Assembly (NCBI GenBank): GCA_029204225.1
Contig: CM055101.1
Location: forward strand, 57,722,920-57,786,919
Source of the DNA: Diphasiastrum complanatum
Taxonomy: Eukaryota > Streptophyta > Lycopodiopsida > Lycopodiales > Lycopodiaceae
DNA: 64,000 nt
Reading direction: 5' to 3'
Made by a program: the position numbers and the translations under genes. The notes below the pieces were generated by a model. It saw only the letters and a program-made list of their open reading frames with translations, was not told the DNA's origin and did no database searches. Below are positions 10,243 through 20,640 of the stretch, piece after piece. Position 1 is the stretch's first letter. Each line of letters begins with the position of its first letter.

Positions 10243-10741
10243 GAACACAATAGGAGAGACTATGGAGCAAACCTGGATCTAGCCCCCAAGTCATGCCATG
10301 TGAAGCAAGAGGAGAAGAGAGAAACTGGTAACCTAAACCCAATATGTCTACGGGAGAATCCTTACCTCATTATTTAGAGAGTACTCAGTTGGTTGGCTTG
10401 GCATCCAAAGTTTCTTTGGTCCCAGGTTCGAGCCTCCCCTTGGAAACCAAGAAGCATTATTTAGAGAGTAGAGTCCTGTGCATGAAATCATGCAACACCC
10501 ATGCAGATCAACTATAAATAGGTCTCATCTCATCATGTAGTCCTCTTGCCTATATCCGTCACACAGACATGCAATACTCCATGTGTTTTAATTAGAGTGT
10601 CTGGGTACTCTCAAGGTAATTAGTCACAAATAGGCCTCAACATGGAATTAAATCTTGGCGTGACCAATAATCTCGAGTATTGGAGGGCCAATTTACCATA
10701 TTAGGATTATTCTAGGTCCTTAACCAAATATGGCCATAACA
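10243..10741 (-). repeat. Putative LTR end of a reverse-strand retroelement
   Basis: On the reverse strand a purine tract (complement of 10742-10753) is followed by TGTTATGGCC, the layout of a polypurine tract and LTR start. The body holds a TATA-like ACTATAAATAG (near 10511) and has a general resemblance to the gypsy LTRs at 54.6-56.1 kb. The left boundary is uncertain and no coding part adjoins it, so it could be a solo or truncated LTR. Confidence 0.4.
10384..10454 (+). mobile_element. tRNA-like (SINE-type) retroposon with target duplication
   Basis: A 71-bp insert has a tRNA-like A box (CTCAGTTGGTTGGC), a small CCAAA/TTTGG hairpin where an anticodon arm would lie, and a B box GGTTCGAGCC. 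It is flanked by a 16-bp direct repeat CATTATTTAGAGAGTA (10368-10383 and 10455-10470), as expected of retroposition by a LINE machinery. It ends with a CTTGGAAACCAAG hairpin. It is shorter than most plant SINEs and lacks a clear A-tail, so it may be a retroposed tRNA fragment instead. Confidence 0.6.
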
Positions 10742-10753
10742 CTTCCTCCTTTG

Positions 10754-11989
10754 AAAAAAATGCAAGATAGGTGGACAGTTGTGGGGCGGTGGGTTTCTAA
10801 AACCGTGTGAGGTTGGGTATGGATCAAATGATGTTTTCAGAGGCAATGCGTACTCGTAGAAATTTAATGAATGCAAAGAACACATGCAGGCAAACAGAAA
10901 CTCCTAGAATCGAAAGATAAATTGGTGAAAACAAATTCTTAATCAAGATGGAAGAAAATTATCAGGAGCATCCGCACCAATGTTTGCTATTATTCTCTAT
11001 GCAGTCTCCACATGCTCTTTTTCTGACAATTGAACAGATTCCAGCCAGCTATCCGACAAGGTCTGCTTGCTTCTAAACTTCTATGATTTGTAGTAGAGTG
11101 GTAATGCAATGATGATGTATCCGCCTGTCAATTAGTGCATCCACGACCTGATCTCGATCCTACTGATAATGGATGCTCAACTTCGATTTGGATCTATCAG
11201 GATTTGAGTTCCTACATTCTACAATATGTTTCGATTCTTTCTTTAATGCTTACAAATTGTAGATTATTACTATTCTAATCTAAGTTGTACAGAGAATGAG
11301 ATTGAAACATGCTCATAATAAAATCAACAAAATCAATAACACAACAGCTACACAGAAACGATGTGAATCCTACAAAGTGCTTGTTACGATTGTCCCTCAA
11401 CACTTGTAACAAAAACTCCTCAGGGAGTCAAGCACCAAGCAGCACCAAATTGGAATGATATTGATCTACCACAAGGCCCTGCAGGCAGATCTACCTGATC
11501 TTAATCAAGAATCAACAACAAAATACATTCATACTTCAGTACTCGAATTTAATGCATGAAAATGGAGCATAGATGGAAATGCAAATAGGAAGATCTTCAA
11601 TCAACAATACAACAACATTTCAGTACAGTATCTAGTGCTTGGAAACTCATGGAGGAGGCCACTATGTATACCCATGAGCTGTTGAATCCAATTTTACAAT
11701 ACTTTGGGTTACAACTGAGTGAATCCCATTCTATAAAGATTTGGGTTCCACCTCTTACATGATAATAGGAGGCCTATTTATTAAAAATATAACTTAAGTT
11801 GAGAGAGTCTAAGTTACTAGCTCCCACATGGTTTTTCATCTTTCGGGAATTACCATGGGGCTCACAAATATACATCTCAGTCCAACACTAACAATTCTCG
11901 TGCTCTCACCTTCATCTCTCACCTTCATCTCTGCTAGAAGCCCTTTTGAGTGGAGAGGTTCTGCATCATCACCTCGGGGCATGGCATCA
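10754..11989. other. Unassigned spacer
   Basis: No gene was recognised. The stretch is of mixed composition, with short open frames only and no obvious repeat. Confidence 0.45.
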
Positions 11990-13170
11990 GTGTTGTAAAG
12001 CTACATTTACAAGCTTTACTTCCGGCGCCACTGGCGCCAGCATTGTCCCCGGCGCACTGTGACCAGAATCCAGCCGATGCCAAGTTCCTATGGCTGAAAA
12101 TCTTTGATCGGTTCTAGCAAAGTCCAGAGAGCTCAGATCGATGTGCAATCACCTCACACGATCTAGGCATGATTAAAGGAAGCCTGGAGATCAATAAAAT
12201 CTAGAGAGAGAAAATGACTTTCCAGAGAGAGAAAATCCTAGAAAGAGAAGAACGTGCTTTACCAGCCTGGGTAAAGTGCTTGGTATGAGGGGGAGTGAGG
12301 AATCCTACCAATACTATAGGGGAGTGCGGGTTGCGACTCAGGGCGAGCTCCAACCAAGTCTCAGCCTCCCTTGCTGGAATGTTGTCATGGCTCTCGCCTT
12401 GGCATGCTAGCACCCCGAGACTAGGGTCGGTCACACACTTGAAATGTAACCTTCTCAGATTTATCAATAAAGTGGGATTTTTCTCAAACTGACTCTGATT
12501 ACCTTCTGGGTTTCAGTGTTCGTTAAAAGCACCAGTTGTAAGGCCGCTTCAAAATTATTAAGTTGGCACATAGCTGAGGATCGTATCCTGGGACGCCAGC
12601 GGTATGCCGTCGGGACCATTCGGTCCGTGGCGCCAGCGTTATGCTATCGGGACCATTTGGTCCAGGAATTGGTTGTCTCCATATCTGTCGCGGCTTCTGG
12701 TTCTGAGTATTCCTTGCATGAACGTGAATGGGTTAAGCTCTTGGGGAACGGGTTCTAACCTGTTGGCTGAGTTGGATGGCTTGCTTGGGTGGAAGTTACC
12801 TGTTTATGGCTGTCCAGTCTAGCGTGGCGCCGGGATAGCTTCCAATGCTCATGACGAAGCTTTCAGTTGGTTAAGTCTGATGTAAGTTAGACCGCTTGCT
12901 TGGGTATTCGTTTGTAACGAAGCTTCGAGATGGTTAAGTTTGATGTATGTCAGGCGACTTGCTTGGAGGGAAGTCACCCACATCGGGACCCCCAATTTGG
13001 CATGGCGCCAGGTTGGATCTCAATGTTGATTTTCGGAACTTCAAATTGGTTAAGTCTGATCGTTGTTGGCGAGTTGGCTGCTTGTATGTCAAGTGGGTTT
13101 GGATGGCAAGAGTTGAAGGCTGGGAAGCTAAGTCATGGTTCCTGGCTCCCTTTGGGATGCCTGTGCTACA
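11990..13170 (+). repeat. GC-rich region ending as a 5' LTR
   Basis: Composition turns GC-rich with recurrent GGCGCC (near 12025, 12030, 12630, 12825, 13005). A 37-bp direct repeat with the core ATCGGGACCATT lies at about 12598-12670. Three or four degenerate units of the type ACGAAGCTT..GGTTAAGT.TGATGTA...GCTTGCTTGG lie between 12720 and 13090. It ends CTGTGCTACA at 13170, two bases before a primer site, so at least its right part is an LTR. The start could not be fixed, and no second LTR was found. Confidence 0.55.
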
Positions 13171-13172
13171 TG

Positions 13173-13185
13173 TGGTATCAGAGCC
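13173..13185 (+). promoter_or_regulatory. Primer binding site (initiator tRNA-Met) of the GC-rich element
   Basis: TGGTATCAGAGCC is a full match to the plant initiator tRNA-Met primer site, two bases after a CA end. It marks the 5' LTR boundary of an LTR element whose interior seems non-coding. Confidence 0.85.
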
Positions 13186-13239
13186 GACTGGCCAGTCAAC
13201 TATGCGGATCGCACGGAAATGGCCACTGTTTGGGGTTCA

Positions 13240-14040
13240 TCAAGACAACTGTTGTGCAAGGTGCTGCCCACAGTGTAAACACGGGTGCGTCCACGGTTGG
13301 GGTGGTCGGTAGAACGGGGGCTTGATGAGTCAACGTGCTGCCCTTGAGGTGTAAGCACGGTCAGTTTTCGCGGTTCGGGCCTGGCGCCTTCTGCACGTAG
13401 GACCAATAAGACAATGTGCTGCCATTAGGTTGGTGTAAGCATGGTCTGTGCCTTGTGGGGTGCGGGGTGACATATTCGCGATAGCCACCGTTTGTTTAGC
13501 TATAAGGGCTATCAACCAAATTTGGTGGGGGCGTTACTGAGGCAATGTGCTGCCTAACGGTGAAAGCACGGGTGCGTCCACGATTTGAGTGGTATGCTGC
13601 CGATCGTTTAGCTATAAAGCTATGGACTAGATTTGGTTGGGGCGTTACTGAGGTAATGTGCTGTCTAATGGTGAAAGCACGGGTGCATCCACGGGGGTGG
13701 TATATTCAAGGATAGCTGCCGTTCGTTTAGCTATAAGGGCTATCGACCAAATTTGGTGGGGGCGTTACTGAGGCAATGTGCTGCCTAACGGTGAACGGGT
13801 GCGTTCACGATTTGGGGGTTATGCTACCGATCGTTTAGCTATAAGGGCTATCGACTAGATTTGGTGGGGGAGTTACTGAGGCAATGTGCTACCTAACGGT
13901 GAAAGCACGGGTGCGTCCACGGGGGTGGTATATTCAAGAATAGCTGCTGATCGTTTAGCTATAAGGGCTATCGACCAAAAAGTGGTGGGGCATGACTGAG
14001 GCAATGTGCTGCTTAATGGTGAAAGCACGGATAGTTGGAG
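13240..14040 (+). repeat. Tandem array of about 110-bp units
   Basis: Units share GTTACTGAGGCAATGTGCTGCC, then a GGTGAAAGCACGGGTGCGTCCACG segment, then GATCGTTTAGCTATAAGGGC and ATTTGGTGGGGG. Clear unit starts lie at 13533, 13644, 13764, 13872 and about 13992 (periods 108-120), with two more degenerate units before 13533. The array lies inside the non-coding interior of the GC-rich LTR element. Confidence 0.85.
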
Positions 14041-15170
14041 GGGTGTCCTATGTGGGCTGTCCTATGTGGGCTGATTTTGTAATCGATTTGTATGGGCGCG
14101 ACTAGGCAAAGGTCCGTTGGCAGGACCATCTCAAAGGGGGACATTGTCTTTGTTACTTGTTAGTAAACCTACCTGAGTGTCTTACTTGTATGTATTCGTG
14201 GTGAGTCTTAGTACTCGTGCTTTGCCTGGCTTGCATGATTGCTTGTGATACAAGGAGATGATGGCTCGAGAAGGAACCTTTCTTTTGAAGGCTGATACCA
14301 TCAAACAAAGAGGACTACAGAATCTATGGGGCAGATTTGCAGTTCAAGTACTCGCACGTGAACGGCAACGAAACGACTCAATGTTTGTAAAGAATGGATG
14401 GCTAGCCTGTTTCTTGGGTTAGTTTCATTTGCGACAACGCCTACCAGACGCAAGCAGGAAGGCAAAAGTTGGCAAAGGCAATTTCAGAGGAGATCTTCTA
14501 TGGAGCAGTTGGTCTTCATTTTGGAACGGCCACCTTCGGAACTGAAACTCACTGAGCATGGGTGATATCCATTATCAGTTGGATTTTTCCTCAAAGGGAA
14601 AAGACTAGGATCCTCTTCAGAGATTGGCAACAAGTTGGATCGAGCCATAATCCTAGCAGATGGGAAGCAAAGTGTTGGAAAGGCTTTTTGTCTGAATAAC
14701 TCTACTCTAAGTCCGATCAGCTGATTTTATAACTGGAGGGGAACTATCACCACACCTCTCTCTTGGGGCAAATTTTGAATGAAAGTTGATCAAAACGGGG
14801 GCAAATTGAAGGTGACCTAGCCATACTCACACGAGAAGACTGGCGAACTTTGGACCTAATAAGTTGACAAGTTTTTGTTGTGGAAAGGAAAGCTTGTTAT
14901 AGGCTTTCTCTGGACCAGCAATGATGAGGAAACATATGAGTACACTGGCTTGTGTTACGTGTAAGGAAGCTGATCAATGAAGGAACTGTGAAAGTTGAGT
15001 CTTGCATGAGAGACTTGGTATTTCGAACGGACGCTACAACTAACAATCCATTGTCTTTATGAAAGGCGTTTGTTTGAGGAGCAAAATCGTCTATTATAAG
15101 TGCAGCTTGTGTTGGAATAGAGAACATACTTCTGACTATGCAATAATGGGTCATTTAAAGAAAACAAATT
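14041..15170 (+). other. Non-coding interior following the tandem array
   Basis: A 15-bp tandem duplication (GTCCTATGTGGGCTG, near 14047-14076) opens this stretch. No retroelement protein can be read on either strand. With the preceding LTR, primer site and array it fits a large non-autonomous derivative (LARD type), which is inference. Confidence 0.45.
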
Positions 15171-16050
15171 CACAATGATTTCTTGCATGCCATGTAAGAA
15201 TTGTTATAATTAACACATGAGAGTGTCCAAAGTGCTCAAGGTAAGACAAAACATTACATGAACCTCATCGAGAGAGTTTTTCGTGACTTTCAAGTCGGTG
15301 ATTGCAGATGAATAAATATATTCAAAAACCAAGAATTATTCATATTGAAAATCATTATAAGGTGATGTGGACCTTAGAAGATGATGAAGAGAGTTGGGTT
15401 TTTAGCTTATTGTTGGAAGTATAATACTTTGGACCATAAATGAGCCTACATAAGGCTCCAAGAGTGATTGATTGATATTGCAAAACTGGTCACAATATCT
15501 TGCTCTAGAAAAGCAATATTGGATTCCATAATCAAGAGCAATCAAAAGCATTGAATTCTCCCACATGTGTGTGGTATGGACTCCCGTACGGCCTATTATC
15601 AAAGATTAAGTGTTATCAAGTTTAGATAGCAAAGCATTCACGAAAACTCAAGACAAATGTGTAGAAAACTCGAGATTGCCAATGTGCTCTCAAAAAACTA
15701 TCTCCTCACCATGGAATGGTGGATAGTATGTACAAAAGGTCTTCCTTCCACACGCGTTAGGTGAAAATCCAGCACGTAATAAAGAAGTTGATTGACTCTT
15801 TTTGCCCTAACAAGTCAATCTTACCTAACCCTAAAATTTTGCTAAGTTGGTGACTAGGTAAATCAACCACCTGTTGGATTATTCTCCTTCTTACCAATCG
15901 ACTAATCGATTTTAATCTTCACCCATTGTTAATCTAGTTTTGTGGATTTTCCTGTGTCTTTACACAGTCTACAGTTTTACAAGTGTTTTTACACAGTCTA
16001 CAAAATTACATGGAGTTTACGACAATGTCTCCTTTTTCGCCTGTCAAGAA
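15171..16050. other. Unassigned spacer with a short direct repeat
   Basis: No gene was recognised. TTTACACAGTCTACA occurs twice, near 15959 and 15988, separated by 29 bp. Confidence 0.45.
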
Positions 16051-16842
16051 TCCCGTTGAAAAATGTAGTGTCATCTTTTTCACATTTTTTGCCTGACAGA
16101 AATCTCGGGTAAAATCATAGTGTCGCATTTTTTCGTTTTTCCAAGAGCCTCACCCGACAGTGTCGCCTGTGGCTGTTTTAGTTCATTTTTGCAGAGCTAC
16201 AATTTTGGTTCATTTATGCAGACAGAACGTTTATGGCCAATTTCTCCGCTTATCAACAATCAATGACAAGGACTGGATGGATGCCAGCGGATCACCAGCC
16301 AACTGGTGATCGCAATTGATGACCTAATTTCTTAGTATAAATAGCTGTTCATAATAATACAATTTATGATCATTATCAAGTTATCATAAGCATTTTGAAT
16401 AGTTAGCTCTCTCTCTGAAATCTGCAAGCTTGGACACTCCTGAGCATTCTAGCTCATTTCTTAGAGTTGTTTTAGATATTGCTATTGCGCTATTGCTTAT
16501 CAGCATTGTGCTTAATTTAGACTTTCTTTTAGCCGCTCAAAAAATGCTAAGAGTACATGGCTTCGATCCTTAACTTAATGTACTAATTTACTTCTGCTTC
16601 CTTTTGAATCAATATTATCCTTTATTGCGTTCAGTTTTTGTATGCGTTTCTGTATTTCTTCGTGACTAATTCACAAACAATTTGCGACTAATTATTTGTC
16701 TAATAATTTTTTATGCTTAATTGTTTGGCTACGTAATCACTGTAGTACTAGCGATTTCAAAGTTAGTTACTATAAGTTCAAACGTGATTTCTATGACTAT
16801 TGTCTTGTTTGAAATTGATAAGCGTAGTCATGCATTGGAAAG
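16051..16842 (+). other. Possible LTR/leader of the copia element that follows
   Basis: A good TATA box (TATAAATA, 16336-16343) lies in DNA directly upstream of a copia gag. The segment could hold the U3/R/U5 and leader of that element. No primer site and no matching second LTR were found, so the limits are arbitrary. Confidence 0.35.
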
Positions 16843-19800
16843 ATGAAGATAGTTTATTTCGCCATGCACGAAAAGTTTTGTAAAGCTTTCGCACTTATTA
16901 TCCTCAATATATCAGATACACAAATTGGACACATAGCTAAAGCTAAAACGTCAAGAGACGTTTGGGACATTTTAAACTCACTATATGATGTGAGGGACGT
17001 AACTACTAAGTTACATCTACGAAGGAAATTCTTCACATTCAAAATGTCTACTAGTGATTCTCTTCAGAGTCACATTAACTAGTTTAAGAATCTCTTGCAA
17101 CAGATGGCCGTTGTCAGATTAGTCATAGACGATCAAGACGCAATTACGACATTGCTTTCAAGCTTGCCCTCTATATATGAGAACTAGGTTATGATCATAT
17201 CAACACACTCAGGTTTAACTTTTACTAGAGTTATCACTATGTTGTTGCAAGAAGAGAATCGAAGAAGTCAAGACACTCCGTCTACTTCCTCCTCTCAAGC
17301 TCTATATGTCAACAAAGGCTCTAAGCAACAGAAGCATAAAAGCTCCAAGAAGACTGCAACGAATCAGAAACAGATTCAAGGTCAAGAACAATCATCCAAT
17401 CCACAATCGAAGAAGAAGATGTTTTGCGAGTATTGCAAGTGCAATAACCAGATTAAGGATTGCTGAATTCTCCAAGCGAAGAATGCAGCCAAGCAACCTG
17501 TTCAACAAGCAAACACAGTTTCATCATTTCCTCAGGTCAAAGTGGACGAAGGCGCATTTATGGTCAAAAATCAAAGTGCATTTTTAGATGATTCATGGTT
17601 TCTGGATTCTGGAGCAACTCAACATATGACCAATCAACGTGAGATCTTCAACTCCTACACGCCTTACAACACGAAAAAATTTGTTCATCTTGGTGACAAT
17701 TTTGTTCACACTATTGAAGGTGAAGGTACTGTAAGATTGCAGTTCTAGCATGATCAATTCAAATTACTATCAAAGGTCTTATATGTTCCTAAACTCTCTA
17801 CAAATCTGTTATCAGTGAGTAGAATTTAGGTCATAAGGTAGAATTTGAATCTGATCAATGCAAAACTATTGATGGGAGTCATAAGATCCTTACACTCAAC
17901 AAGAGGCAAGGTTACTTATATAGATTGGCACATTGCTATTCTGAGTCTAGTCAAGCCTTGAAAACCTCTGTTCCAGTCAATAAAACATTATTATGACATC
18001 ATCGCTTAGGACACTTGAATCATGCATCTATTTCGAACATGTCCAAACAATCCATGGTTCTTGATCTCGACTATCTTTTGAGTAGGGTCGATCTCCTTGT
18101 CTGTCATACCTGCATCTTTGGAAAGTAGGCTAGGATTCCTTTTAGATCAAACCATATGCATGCACCAAAAGATTTATTAGATGTTGTTCATACAAATATA
18201 TGTGGACCTATACAAACTCCCTCATTACTAGATACAAAGTATTTTATTATCTTTATTGACGAATTCTCTAGAAGATCAATTGTTTATTTTATTAAACAGA
18301 AATCAGAGGCTTTCATCAAATTCAGACAATTCAAAGAGCCTGCTGAGAATCAAACTGGCAAACAAATCAAAGCATTGAGGTTAGATAACAAGGGAGAATA
18401 CATCTCCAACGAATTCAAGGACTATTGTCTTAATAATGGCATTGAGCAACAATATATTACATCCTATTTGTCTCAGTCAAATGGTCTTGCTGAGAGAAAG
18501 AACAAAACCTTAGTTGAATCAGCAAAGTGCATGTTATCACATGCGACACTTTTGAAGTGCTTCTGGACTGAAGCTGTTCAAACAACAACCTATATTCAGA
18601 ACAGATGTTCTACTAAAGGCCTCTCAGACAAAACACCATTGAAGTTTGCACAGGTATCAAACCTTCTTTATCAAATTTACGAGTTTTTGGATGTACTGCT
18701 TTTGTGCAGATTCCTCGTGATCACAGGAAGAAGCTTGACTTCCAGAGTATCAAGTGTGTTTTCATCAGCTACACTACTTCATATCAAGCCTACAAGTAGT
18801 TCAATCCCATCGAGTCGAAGATATTCACTAGCCGGGATGTCATCTTCATCGAAGATTAGTCTGAAGACCTCAAAGAAAAGGGCAGTCCCCATGTGGCCAA
18901 CCTATCAGATTCTCCTGATGCTTTGAACTTTCTAGTTCCTCAGTCGACTATTCCTATTGAAGGTCCAAGCTCCTCTACTCTTGACGAACAACAAATCAAT
19001 GACAAATCAAAAGATGATGATGTTGCAGATTAGCAACTACAGTATGATGGAAATAATCAACTTCTTGTATTACCCAAGAGATCTTCAAGGACTACAGACC
19101 GCCTAACCGATATATCGACAAGTCTGCAGCTTATCTTGTTCAAGAACTGACGTCTATCCAAGAGGCACTCAACTCACAGCCTGATTCAGATCTCTGGAAA
19201 GAAGCTATGGATAAAGAGTATTCATTTCTTATCAAAAACCAGATGTGGACGATTGTTGAACTACCTGCCAGCAGAAACGTAGTTGATTTCAAATGGATTT
19301 TCAAGGTCAAGTACAAAGCAGATGGAAGCATCAACAGAAGAAAGAAACGACTTGTAGCCATAGGATTTTCTCAGGTATACAACGTCGACTACATTGAGAC
19401 TTTTAGTTCGGTCGTCAAGCATTCTTCTATTCGACTCTTGCTATCGTTTGCCGCTGCAGCATATTTGGAAATACATCAAATGGATGTACAGACAGCATAT
19501 CTCAATGGAGTATCGAAGAAGACATCTACATGGTGCAACCCAAAGGTTATATTATCGAGGGTAAACACAATCATGTGTGTAAACTCCATAAGGCACTTTA
19601 TGGCTTGAAGTAATCTGCTCGAGCATGGTTTCAAAGGATCAATACTTTTCTCATTGATCACGGCTATACACCTAGCTCTTCAGATTCAAACGTTTACTTC
19701 AAAGTAGTGCAACAATCTTTTATCATTATCACTTTGTACGTGGATGATACATTACTTTTCAGCAACAGTACCGATTTGATAAAAGAAGCCAAGATAATGC

Positions 19801-19990
19801 TATTTTTTGAATTCGACATGACCGATCTAGGTGAAGCTTATTTCTGCCTTGGTATACAAATCCACAGAGATATAAAAACAGAATTTGGTCTATATTACAC
19901 AACAGAGGTACATCTACCATTAAAGGAGTTCCTGAATACAAAAGGGCCCTATAAGAAATGCCACATAATGGACGAATTTGTTGAAATTAA
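16843..19990 (+). pseudogene. Decayed Ty1/copia gag-pol (second lineage), lacking RNase H
   Basis: Order and motifs are those of copia. A UBN2-type gag runs from 16843 to about 17380, broken by stops near 17080 and 17187. A damaged zinc knuckle (CEYCKCNNQIKDC) lies near 17428, with the usual His replaced by Gln. The protease WFLDSGATQHMT is near 17600. An integrase core lies at 18156-18650, with an Asp to Asn change in its first catalytic region (VVHTN) and AERKNKT retained. Reverse transcriptase follows at 19140-19990 with YVDD near 19740. At least five stops or frameshifts are visible. It ends in the reverse transcriptase; the RNase H part is missing here. Its closest relatives in the window are the plus-strand pieces at 51.4-52.5 kb and 54.2-54.6 kb. 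Confidence 0.9.
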
Positions 19991-20640
19991 AAATTATAAT
20001 AAGTGTCTGACCGCATTAGTTTGAACACAAAACCACTCTGGTGATAGTCATGGTTGCAGTCATGGTTAACTAAGGTTTCTCTCAGGAAAAATCATGCCTC
20101 GGGAGAAATAAACTCTTGGGAGAAGAGAGAGTGGGGGAAAGAATTGAAAAGAAGAGCACCAACTATATTACACTATAGATGGAACAAACTAGAGGATAAA
20201 TAGATGGACATCATTATAACATTTGCATCAATTAGCAGTCACCATCTTTGAATGCTACATAAAATGCCTACAACTCTCGAGAAAAAAGAGAGATGGCAAG
20301 ATTTGAAAAGAAAAGAGCGGCAACCAAAATACACGGATTGAGAAAACTCAAAACTCAAACATAAAAAAATGAGCGACATGACAACATTTGAATCAAAGAT
20401 CAATCTCATTCTTCAAGTGCTACATGAAATGATAAACTGGTATGTGAAATGTATAAAGGCGCTGAGTATGTTTCATTTATTTATTTTTCTGTTGAATTGA
20501 TATTGGATCAATCTACTTTTTCTTCTTAATAAAGATCCATATTCCATGCAGCATCCCAAATTTTCTTTTGCTACTCAATTGATATATTTTGTCTGTCATG
20601 GAAAGATTGGTTTGCTAGGTTATTGTAAAAGATTAGAAGA
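19991..20640. other. Unassigned spacer
   Basis: AG-rich DNA (repeated GAGAAAAGAGAGA-type tracts) with no gene recognised. Confidence 0.4.

Noticed and set aside
10384-10454. Functional tRNA gene
   Set aside because: The acceptor stem cannot be closed, the anticodon loop is the wrong size and a target duplication flanks it, so it is a retroposed tRNA-like sequence.
12930-13325. Two overlapping frames of about 120-130 codons in the GC-rich LTR
   Set aside because: They span the LTR end and primer site and lack motifs; their length is explained by low stop frequency in GC-rich DNA.
13320-14040. CRISPR-like array
   Set aside because: The repeats are 108-120-bp tandem units without distinct spacers, in a plant retroelement; no cas genes are present.
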